From assembly GCA_945906715.1 (NCBI GenBank), contig CAMDRK010000059.1, positions 1 through 11,740 on the forward strand: DNA of 11,740 bases, read 5' to 3'. This DNA comes from Nitrospira lenta. Lineage in GTDB: Bacteria > Nitrospirota > Nitrospiria > Nitrospirales > Nitrospiraceae. The notes under the pieces are model-generated. The model was not told where the DNA came from. It ran no database searches and saw only the letters and a list, made by a program, of their open reading frames with translations. Below are positions 1 to 5,820 of this stretch, piece by piece. Position 1 is the first letter of the stretch; the number at the start of each line of letters is the position of its first letter. The position numbers and the translations under genes are program-made.

Positions 1-117
1 TCCCAACAGAGAACGTGGGGCCCCGCCGCTGCCGTCAGCGACCGCGACAGAGGCCGAGGAGTCGGCGGCCTCTCCAATATGGCGGCCACTGCCCCTCTGA
101 CCATCAGTCGTGAATAA
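1..117. other. Unassigned GC-rich left edge, likely rearrangement junction
   Basis: This stretch sits directly upstream of the ParM-like remnant, but none of its three forward frames encodes the part of an actin fold expected there (no phosphate-loop or nucleotide-binding motif). Frame 2 is an Ala/Pro/Glu-rich open frame entering from outside the window and ending at TGA 98-100. Frame 1 ends at TAA 115-117. On the minus strand a short frame also stays open to the edge. One frame could be the tail of a gene outside the window, but I cannot identify it. The composition change at about 90-115 fits a recombination or deletion junction. Confidence 0.3.
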
Positions 118-576
118 TGCGGGTTAGGGGTCTCTACCCTCTTTCAAAAGGCGGCGGTTCAACTCGCCACACACACAGAACGGACCATTGATGCGTATGA
201 ATTCAATTGGGCGTTTCGCCAGACCAAACCGATCATGATCAAGGGCGAGCCAGTCAGCCAGGAGGTCTTAACGCGTGTGGTACAGCCGTTGATCGCACCC
301 TTCCTCGACGAACTCTTTCGTGACATGACGACCCTCTGGGGGGCCGGTGCCCCAGGTCTCGATCGGTTGGTGTTTTGTGGAGGAGGGGCAGCACTCCTGC
401 AGGAGCAATTGTCGGCCTTTCGGTCACACTATACGGTCATGCCGGACAGCCAGTTTGCCAATGCGTTGGGGTATCTGACCTATGCGCGGTGGACCACCCC
501 ACATGCAGAACCTGCAATCCCAGCACCAGCGACGCACGTAGACAGCCTGATCGAGGTTGCCGCACCTGTGGCCTAG
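118..576 (+). pseudogene. parM: ParM/StbA-like actin, C-terminal part only
   Basis: The translation resembles the C-terminal half of plasmid-segregation actins. It starts with GLGVSTLFQKAA, like the SLGVSLV region of ParM R1. A long helical stretch follows, then LVFCGGGAALL, the hydrophobic-GGGA motif that closes the second nucleotide-binding subdomain, and a final DSQFANALGYLTY block matching the 'N-x-Q-x-x-x-NG' tail of ParM. The frame is open from 118 but blocked by TAA at 115-117. The N-terminal half (phosphate 1 loop and the DxGxxT motif) is absent upstream. The first in-frame ATG is 235 and lies inside the homologous region, so it is unlikely to be a true start. ParM normally forms filaments that push plasmid copies apart with ParR; this remnant should not. 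Family call fairly sure; pseudogene status likely. Confidence 0.65.
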
Positions 577-586
577 GAGCAGGCTG

Positions 587-901
587 GTGAGATTGCACAT
601 TCGGCTGAATCCATCAAAGGAAGAAGACCGTCTCATTACAAGATGGCTGGCCCGGTATCACCGGGGAGCACGGCGGCAGGGCATCATTAAGGCGTGCCTT
701 GCCGCCGGAGCACGCGCATTCTTTGAAGAGGCCGCCGAGCGCCAAGCCGCGACTCCTGCGGCGAGTTCCGCAATCTCACCAGCGCCAGCGCCGGTAGTCA
801 TTCCATCCTTTACTAGCCTTGGTCAGCTGGTCCAGAACCAGCCATCCCCCGCGGTGTCGCGGGGGACGGCTGACATCGATCGCACGCCACGACAATCCTA
901 A
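587..901 (+). CDS. parR: ParR-like ribbon-helix-helix partition adaptor
   Basis: The 104-residue product starts at GTG 587, 10 bp after the ParM-like stop, with AGGAG seven bases upstream; this fits better than the earlier in-frame ATG at 557, which lies inside the upstream gene. Residues 1-45 have the pattern of a ribbon-helix-helix DNA-binding domain: a short beta strand (RLHIRLNP), a charged helix (EEDRLITRWLARY) and a second helix (RQGIIKACLAAGARAFF). Residues 50-104 are Ala/Pro/Ser-rich and probably flexible, like the C-terminal tail of ParR that contacts ParM. ParR proteins bind centromere repeats and link DNA to ParM filaments. The position straight after a ParM gene is the main support; sequence alone would only say RHH protein. 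The gene looks intact although its ParM partner is broken. Confidence 0.6.
   Translation: MRLHIRLNPSKEEDRLITRWLARYHRGARRQGIIKACLAAGARAFFEEAAERQAATPAASSAISPAPAPVVIPSFTSLGQLVQNQPSPAVSRGTADIDRTPRQS
841..870 (+). repeat. Strong GC-rich hairpin inside the 3' end of parR
   Basis: TCCCCCGCG (845-853) and CGCGGGGGA (858-866) are perfect 9-bp inverted repeats around a GTGT loop. After one mismatch the stem gains three more pairs (841-843 with 868-870). No T-run follows, so it is not a classical intrinsic terminator. It may slow RNA decay, pause transcription or be a protein site; the function is unknown. Confidence 0.6.
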
Positions 902-1336
902 ACACACACGCCTCTCCACCCGTCACTCACCCAACCAGTGCCCCAGCTCGACTCCGTCCCATCTCTCGCCTGCTCTGGAGACCCACTCCTTCACGACAGC
1001 TGGGCGATGACTCGGACGTGCACGAAAATGGGTCCAACACCTGCTGGTCAACAGGATCCAGCCACTACGCTGTAGAGACTACTCGGCTCTCATCCGAGCC
1101 ACGCACACAGGCGCACCCAACTCCGACAATCGATCCTCCGTCAGTGTAGAGTCCGAGGACTCGTCACCCTCCTCGCTGGAGGACCACCCGCGCCTATCAG
1201 AGAGTCTCTCTCGGACGGACGACCCCACACGCACACAGGCCTGCGATGCAATGAACGGGAAGAGAGACAATTTCCAAATGAACGGGCCTGCGTGTATAAT
1301 GAGAACACGCGTGACGACTCAGGGAGAGGAGACCCC
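902..1336. other. Repeat-rich non-coding region, candidate partition centromere
   Basis: No convincing gene lies in this 435-bp stretch. It holds a 13-bp direct repeat CACGCACACAGGC (1100-1112 and 1228-1240). The motif TCCGAG/CTCGGA occurs four times (1011-1016, 1093-1098, 1152-1157, 1210-1215), the last three about 58-59 bp apart. There is a 14-bp palindrome GAGTCCGAGGACTC (1149-1162), the palindrome CGTGCACG (1017-1024), and small inverted repeats near 1082-1100 and 1169-1182. The right end carries a promoter for the next gene. ParR proteins bind arrays of short repeats near parMR, so a parC role is plausible, although parC more often lies upstream of parM. Inference only. Confidence 0.35.
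1272..1300 (+). promoter_or_regulatory. Candidate promoter for the small gene at 1337
   Basis: A perfect TATAAT -10 box lies at 1295-1300. A weak -35 (TTCCAA, 1272-1277) sits 17 bp upstream. Transcription would start near 1307, about 30 bases before the ATG at 1337, which has its own ribosome binding site. Confidence 0.5.
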
Positions 1337-1609
1337 ATGACCCCGCGGCATCAGCATCTCTTGCGCATCTGTCGAGAGGCACTCGTAGGTGGATGGACCG
1401 CACAGTCAACCGGTGAAAAACTGCTCACCGCACTCATTCTCAATCGCGGAGACTGGCTCAGTGAGATGGGGTACACGATGGCCGATGCCATCGATCGCGT
1501 GGGTCTAGACTGGATCGCGCTCATTCCCGACGTGGCCAAGACCCTCCGAGAAGAAGGCCAGATTCTCGACACAATTCCCACCCTCCGTTCATCGGCCACC
1601 ACACAGTGA
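1337..1609 (+). CDS. Small hypothetical protein (90 aa)
   Basis: I do not recognise the family. The 90-residue product looks soluble and mostly helical, with a central segment rich in Trp and acidic residues (RGDWLSEMGYTMADAIDRVG) and a polar C-terminus. The start is ATG 1337, preceded by GGAGAGGAG about 6-8 bases upstream. The frame also opens at GTG 1292, but that codon overlaps the -10 box, so it cannot be the start of a transcript made from that promoter. The gene stands alone between the repeat-rich region and the convergent end of the minus-strand operon. Codon use resembles its neighbours. It may be a plasmid-maintenance or regulatory accessory protein, but nothing in the sequence shows a function. 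Confidence 0.6.
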   Translation: MTPRHQHLLRICREALVGGWTAQSTGEKLLTALILNRGDWLSEMGYTMADAIDRVGLDWIALIPDVAKTLREEGQILDTIPTLRSSATTQ

Positions 1610-1689
1610 CCGATCTCACAACTGTGCCACGCGGGATGTCCCCCATGAAGGCATAGGGTCACCATCGCATCAACTGATCTCGCACCAAC

Positions 1690-1707
1690 CTCTGTCTTCA
1701 CACAGAG
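1690..1707. terminator. Weak stem-loop between convergent genes
   Basis: CTCTGT (1690-1695) and ACAGAG (1702-1707) form a perfect 6-bp stem with a 6-nt loop. It lies in the 172-bp gap between the end of the small plus-strand gene and the end of the long minus-strand operon. There is no T-run on either strand, so it is at best a weak or Rho-assisted end. A second weak 6-bp pair, CACAGT/ACTGTG (1602-1607 and 1621-1626), overlaps the stop of the plus-strand gene. Confidence 0.2.
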
Positions 1708-1781
1708 AGACATTGCACTCCGCCGCTAAAGACGGACGCACCAGGCGCGAGGGTGTCGAGGATTCGAACCGCAGAGGGAGG

Positions 1782-2519
1782 TTAATACCGATCGTAGAGA
1801 ATATTCTTCCGATGCTCTTCGGCAGCCTTGATCTGACCGATATAGCAATAGTAATAGGGAATGACCAATCCCACCACCGTGACCGCAAACGCCAACCAGC
1901 TAGAGGCAATCAAGACTTCGCGCAGATGAATCATCCAGTCTTGGACGATCACCGCAGACTCATCGCTCATGACCGGTCGAAACACAGGCCAGACCACCGC
2001 AAATGCCTTCTGTACCGATGCAGGTGTGATGACCGACTGCAGCGTGTGAAAGACAATAAAGAGCAAGACAATCTTGATCGCCTGACAGACCCACAGGGCT
2101 TGATACAAATAATCGATTGAGCGCCGACAGACCGCCCCATAGTAGCAATGCCCCAGATTCTTTCCCAGCATCCAGTTAAAATGGAGCCCGTAGCCGACTC
2201 CCATCGTCAACGCCATCAGGACCCCGAACCACGTCGGCTCCCAACTGCCAAAGATCGGCATGATCCCCCACATGACGGCGACGGCGAAGGGAATACCCAC
2301 GAGGTTACATAACCCATCTAACAACACCGCGTGAAATCCCACTTCCGAATACGCAAACTTCCGATCGAGGAGCATCATATGCGTCGGCAGCGACCGCCCC
2401 ATTTTTTCCACAATTGATAATTCCTGGATTTCACTGATCGCCGTGATCAAACTACGCTGGTCCGTCTTGACATTACTCTCCGCAAACAGCGGGCCCCGCT
2501 TGGAATTCCGTTCAGCCAT
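1782..2519 (-). CDS. Multi-spanning inner-membrane protein of the conjugation operon (245 aa)
   Basis: Unrecognised family. After a soluble N-terminus of about 60 residues, four hydrophobic segments are visible at about 65-90, 97-113, 138-160 and 203-228. A Cys/Tyr-rich loop lies at 122-138 and the C-terminus is charged. It is the last gene of the operon, starting 3 bp after the stop of the 82-aa membrane protein. It lacks a good ribosome binding site, which suggests translational coupling. The adjacency and shared membrane nature suggest the two proteins act together, perhaps as inner-membrane parts of the transfer apparatus. That is inference from position; no known Tra protein is matched with confidence. 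Confidence 0.7.
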   Translation of the reverse strand: MAERNSKRGPLFAESNVKTDQRSLITAISEIQELSIVEKMGRSLPTHMMLLDRKFAYSEVGFHAVLLDGLCNLVGIPFAVAVMWGIMPIFGSWEPTWFGVLMALTMGVGYGLHFNWMLGKNLGHCYYGAVCRRSIDYLYQALWVCQAIKIVLLFIVFHTLQSVITPASVQKAFAVVWPVFRPVMSDESAVIVQDWMIHLREVLIASSWLAFAVTVVGLVIPYYYCYIGQIKAAEEHRKNILYDRY

Positions 2520-2522
2520 GCG

Positions 2523-2771
2523 CTACACCAACCCTATGACATGCATGAGCGGATGGACATACGCCGTCACCAGCGCGAGCAAGAAGAAGACAATCGCCAG
2601 ACCGAGACGTTGCCGATACGCCCCACACCAATAACATCCGGACAGCAAGGTCACGGTCAGTAACCGCAGTGGCACCCCAACCAGAAATCGTTCAGCCACG
2701 ACGTTCCACCAGAAAAGATAGGCCTCTTCAGACACATACTCCAATGGATTCAGCCACGTGAACCAGTCCAT
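2523..2771 (-). CDS. Small membrane protein (82 aa)
   Basis: An 82-residue protein with an aromatic, acidic N-terminus (WFTWLNPLEYVSEEAYLFWW) and two hydrophobic segments at about 29-47 and 56-80, so probably two membrane passes. A short loop with CYWC lies at 46-49. The ATG at 2771 follows AGGGG closely and lies 9 bp after the stop of the HD-domain gene; the next gene starts 3 bp downstream. Small proteins of this type occur in F-type transfer operons (for example TraL-like proteins), but I see no motif that ties this one to a named family. Confidence 0.65.
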   Translation of the reverse strand: MDWFTWLNPLEYVSEEAYLFWWNVVAERFLVGVPLRLLTVTLLSGCYWCGAYRQRLGLAIVFFLLALVTAYVHPLMHVIGLV

Positions 2772-2780
2772 GATCCCCTG

Positions 2781-4139
2781 TTACCGCACATGCCGGACGT
2801 CTGTAATGAGAGACAACAGTCCTTCTTTACGCCCTTCAAACTGGGTATGCACGTCGCCAAACGCGTCTTTCTTGACCGGGATAAGATACAGTCGCTTGGT
2901 ATTGGCCCGTTTGGCCATCACCAGATGATAGAACCGACCGTAGTACCCCTCCCCGACATCCTCTCCCAGGAAGTGCTGCGTGCGTAAAGACCCCACCAAT
3001 CGACGCAACATCGGCTCCCGATCATCGGCACGAATCAACCCCAATTCCACCACACCTTTTTTCTTGGCCAATTGCCGGGCCGCATCAAGCAACACATCGG
3101 GGACAATGTACACCACGTCTTTATAGGAGACCGCCTCCCAGGTATTGCTGCGCTTCACCACATTCACACGGAGGCTCACCACCTGGAGCAACTCAGGGAT
3201 CTGACACCATTGCTCGAAAGGCTGAACGCTTAGCCCCCCTTCCTGCTGGGATAACTCATATTGCCGCGCCCGCTCATCCGCCTGTTTCAAGAGCACATCC
3301 AGTGCATTATTGCTGCCCCGATGATGGGTGACAATCGCATTGATCGCTTCATTCAGCCACGAGATATCTCGCCCTTGAAAACACTTCTGTACCTGAACCG
3401 CGCTGGCCGCCGTATGATCGCCCATCGTATACACGGTCGCTGTACGAAACGCGGGCGCCTTCCCTAAATCATGTCCAATGGCCGCCACGAGCACCTTGGG
3501 AATCAAGGGTCGATAATCTCGATAGGTCTCTTTGAGAATTTTTAACGCAAAATCGGTAACATGAAAGGTATGGTCTTTGAGGGTCACACGCAACAGCGCC
3601 TGACGCACCGGATACAACTCGCCGGCTTCATGATCCCGTTCAGGTGCAATCACCACCAGCGACGGACACTCCCCATGTTGCTCGAGAAATTGCAGCATCG
3701 CCACGATCGGGTCGTAGACCTGCTGCGCGCGCAATATCCCTTCATGCGGCGTGACGAACGCCTGCATAAATTCCGTGAAGGCATGCCGTGAACGACCCGG
3801 TTCCGTCGACGTTGATCCTGGTGACGCAGAAGAGATCGTCGATACGGACGTCGGCAGCGGGAGAGAGGACAGAGGCTCCAACGAAGACGAGGCTGGAGGA
3901 TCCCCCACCAACGCCTCCGGCGACACGACACGCCCAACGATCGCGCCCTCAACGACGGGATCCCGCGCACTAGACCCCGACGGGACGGCAGCCGGAGTCG
4001 GGGTATTATGGGGTAGCCAGACGGCCTTCGCCAACTCGACCAACTCAATCGTAAACGGTTCAACGGGCAAGCGCGTCGGCTCGTCGAGGGCTCGACTCAC
4101 GAACCGGTCTGTGACGGATTGCAGGACGGCCGGCCACAT
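2781..4139 (-). CDS. HD-domain protein resembling TraI_2/MobH relaxases
   Basis: The 452-residue product has three parts. Residues 1-120 hold a short domain and a Pro/Ser-rich linker. Residues 120-300 form an HD metal-binding domain with all ligands visible: H190 and H193 (DHTFH), H223-D224 (IGHDLGK), H242 (GDHTAASA), H272/H273 (VTHHRG) and D288. Residues 335-400 look like a winged-helix module (VVYIVPDVLLDAARQLAKK), as in the TraI_2 C-terminal domain. MobH relaxases use an HD-type centre and nick oriT, which fits a conjugation operon; SXT TraI is longer (about 700 aa). A nucleotide phosphohydrolase role is the alternative. The gene starts 3 bp after the NusG-like stop, with GGAGAGG upstream of the ATG. 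Domain call sure; relaxase role uncertain. Confidence 0.65.
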   Translation of the reverse strand: MWPAVLQSVTDRFVSRALDEPTRLPVEPFTIELVELAKAVWLPHNTPTPAAVPSGSSARDPVVEGAIVGRVVSPEALVGDPPASSSLEPLSSLPLPTSVSTISSASPGSTSTEPGRSRHAFTEFMQAFVTPHEGILRAQQVYDPIVAMLQFLEQHGECPSLVVIAPERDHEAGELYPVRQALLRVTLKDHTFHVTDFALKILKETYRDYRPLIPKVLVAAIGHDLGKAPAFRTATVYTMGDHTAASAVQVQKCFQGRDISWLNEAINAIVTHHRGSNNALDVLLKQADERARQYELSQQEGGLSVQPFEQWCQIPELLQVVSLRVNVVKRSNTWEAVSYKDVVYIVPDVLLDAARQLAKKKGVVELGLIRADDREPMLRRLVGSLRTQHFLGEDVGEGYYGRFYHLVMAKRANTKRLYLIPVKKDAFGDVHTQFEGRKEGLLSLITDVRHVR

Positions 4140-4142
4140 CCG

Positions 4143-4577
4143 CTAGCCTCTCCACGCTTCCGGAACTGGAATCGGTTCGACGGACTCCACCGTCAACGTC
4201 ATCGTCATCAGTCGTCCGAACAGAACAATCTCAAGCTGAATGGTCTCACCAGACGTCGACCGAATAATGCCCGACACTCCGCGATAGTGCCCGGACACGA
4301 CCCGCACCATCTCGCCCACCTGGTTCGATGGAGGAACGGTCGGCATCGTCACCGGACGTTCAAAGTCCGTTCCGGCAACAGGGAACACTTTCACCACACT
4401 CCGTAGGCCTCTGACCTGCGTATGCCGCACAGGCGTTAAGGACACCACGAGATAGCCCGGAATCCGCTGGTCAATCAGCGTACAGCCCAGACGATATAGT
4501 TCTCGCACCAACCGATCGACCCCCCCACCGCCGACTTCAATCGCATAGACCGCCGATTGAGCTAGTTCCACTGCCAT
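4143..4577 (-). CDS. NusG/Spt5-like elongation factor (NGN-KOW)
   Basis: The 144-residue protein has the NusG layout. Residues 8-70 form a compact NGN-like domain with the typical IPGYLVVSL strand and the later V-x-K-V-F-P segment (GV-x-x-F-V-G in NusG). Residues 85-136 form a KOW domain: VGEMVRVVSGHYRGVSGII, then IVLFGRLMTMTLTVESVEPI, which matches the VxxFGRxTPVEL ending of bacterial NusG. It is shorter than housekeeping NusG (about 180 aa) and closer in size to archaeal Spt5. NGN binds the RNA polymerase clamp; KOW contacts NusE/ribosome or Rho. Plasmid and operon-specific paralogues (ActX, LoaP, RfaH) prevent premature termination in long operons. The ATG at 4577 follows AAAGGAGC. It sits in the same operon as a NusA-like gene. 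Family fairly sure; antiterminator role inferred. Confidence 0.8.
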   Translation of the reverse strand: MAVELAQSAVYAIEVGGGGVDRLVRELYRLGCTLIDQRIPGYLVVSLTPVRHTQVRGLRSVVKVFPVAGTDFERPVTMPTVPPSNQVGEMVRVVSGHYRGVSGIIRSTSGETIQLEIVLFGRLMTMTLTVESVEPIPVPEAWRG

Positions 4578-4609
4578 GCGTTGCTCCTTTCGGTTCGGTC
4601 ACGCCGTGG

Positions 4610-5203
4610 TCAACGCGTCACCCGTTGCCGGTCATGTACCACCGGCTCTAACACGTGCAACGCGTTGAACACTTTCCAACTATATTCTTTGACATGCCGA
4701 GACCCGTTGTAGTGCCCGACCGCTTCCCAGGTCTCATGGAACCGGTTGACTTGTTGCCGGAGAATAAAGGCCGCCCAATAGAGGTTGACGCAGGGATCCA
4801 AGAACACGACAGGATGCAACCCATAGGTCTTGGCATGCTGACTGTTGATCTGCGCCATCCCAACATCAAAGTTTTTCCCCTCGGCCCACAGTTTCGACAC
4901 CACGCGACGGGCGTCGGTCAGTGACAGAATCCCCTGTGAATGGCCTTTCCCATCTATGTTGACCGACACCGCATAGGGATTCCCCTTCGCCTCCACATAC
5001 ACCAGGGCCTCAAGAATCCGTGGAGACAGCACATAGCGCCTCCCCGCCTCCGCCACGCACGAATGGTTCACATACCAATACGGGTCCTGCAGATGCGGCG
5101 AGATCTCCTCGGCGTGAGTCACTCGAGTGCCCACCACGTGGACACCAGAGAGCAACACCATGAAGCCTGCGATCCACGACGTCACTTTCCGACCCCTGGC
5201 CAT
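4610..5203 (-). CDS. Secreted lytic transglycosylase (VirB1/SLT type)
   Basis: A 197-residue protein starting at ATG 5203, two bases after the TraN stop, with GGGGAG upstream; a longer open frame reaches 5296 but overlaps the TraN gene. Residues 1-31 are a signal peptide (basic start, hydrophobic core, cleavage near THA-EE). The mature part is a Slt/VirB1-type muramidase: catalytic Glu71 in ALVYVEAKGNPYAVS, the core motif NFDVGMAQIN (111-120), a Pro/Asn/hydrophobic helix at 136-152, and WEAVGHYNGS (159-168), which closes the substrate groove. It cuts peptidoglycan glycan strands in the periplasm to make room for the conjugative channel. Position after traN and typical length (about 170-200 aa) support this role. 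The insertion between the catalytic Glu and the GMAQIN motif contains a GHSQGILSL segment. Confidence 0.88.
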   Translation of the reverse strand: MARGRKVTSWIAGFMVLLSGVHVVGTRVTHAEEISPHLQDPYWYVNHSCVAEAGRRYVLSPRILEALVYVEAKGNPYAVSVNIDGKGHSQGILSLTDARRVVSKLWAEGKNFDVGMAQINSQHAKTYGLHPVVFLDPCVNLYWAAFILRQQVNRFHETWEAVGHYNGSRHVKEYSWKVFNALHVLEPVVHDRQRVTR

Positions 5204-5205
5204 CG

Positions 5206-5820
5206 CTAACAACTCCCCGTTGCCGCACAGATCCTGGTCGTCATGGAATTCGTGATACCCACGGGATCGATCGAGGCACTGACGTTCGAATACCACTCAC
5301 TAAAATCGATCAGACTCCAATTGATCGCGGTGAACTGCGCGACCGAAAACCCATCGCAAATGGGCGCATCCGCCGTCCCCCACGTCATCCCGAGTTGCGG
5401 TTGTCCCTGGTCATGAATCATGCGGGCGAGTTGAGAGGTGTAGGAACAATACACTTCCTCTTTCCGCAGACAAATCCCAAAAGGCCCAGTCGTGACGCAA
5501 TGGTCACCGATATAATGTGATTTTTTAAATTGGCGATCCTTCGCGAGTTGGATTTCTTCATCCGTACAACTGCCGATCAGCGTACTGGGATCCGTATTGC
5601 AACAATTGACGATCACCGAGCCGAGGGTGTCGTAATCACAGGACATCCGGGCGCCGGTGAAAATCCGTAGCGTAGCGGGATCCCAATCGTTCTTAATTGA
5701 GTCGAGCATGGCCAACCAGGTCGCCGCATTGGCTAAATTCGTATTGGGAGGAGTGCTGGCATCGACACAGAAGGGCACAAGACTATCCGGTGCCCCGCAG
5801 GTCGTACATTGCCGCACCAC
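5206..5820 (-). CDS. traN: TraN-like protein, C-terminal fragment after frameshift
   Basis: This frame carries the conserved C-terminal TraN domain: SCDYDTLGSVIVNCC, a CTDEEIQLAKDR helix, HYIGDHC, CLRKEEVYCSYTSQLARMIHDQG, then QLGMTWGTADAPICDGFS and a WSLIDFSEWYSNV tail. These match the Cys-rich block that ends F-type TraN outer-membrane mating-pair proteins. The GTG at 5820 has no good ribosome binding site. The frame continues upstream in sense with the N-terminal fragment (VCTAETVVRQCTTC), so this is the 3' part of one gene broken by a -1 shift at the run 5843-5847 rather than a separate gene. Joined, the protein would be about 625 residues, near the 602 of F TraN. TraN stabilises mating pairs by binding recipient outer-membrane proteins. 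Confidence 0.85.
   Translation of the reverse strand: MVRQCTTCGAPDSLVPFCVDASTPPNTNLANAATWLAMLDSIKNDWDPATLRIFTGARMSCDYDTLGSVIVNCCNTDPSTLIGSCTDEEIQLAKDRQFKKSHYIGDHCVTTGPFGICLRKEEVYCSYTSQLARMIHDQGQPQLGMTWGTADAPICDGFSVAQFTAINWSLIDFSEWYSNVSASIDPVGITNSMTTRICAATGSC

Noticed and set aside
1760..1770. GGATTCGAACC, which on the minus strand reads like the T-loop of a tRNA (GGTTCGAATCC), a possible attachment site remnant.
   Set aside because: The flanking bases give a T-stem with a mismatch and no acceptor stem, anticodon arm or CCA end, so chance is the simpler explanation.
2781..4139. Long open frames on the opposite strand and in the other minus frame (for example 3751-4146 and 3650-4063).
   Set aside because: They lie inside the HD-domain gene, have Arg- or Thr-rich biased composition and lack ribosome binding sites, so they are shadows of it.
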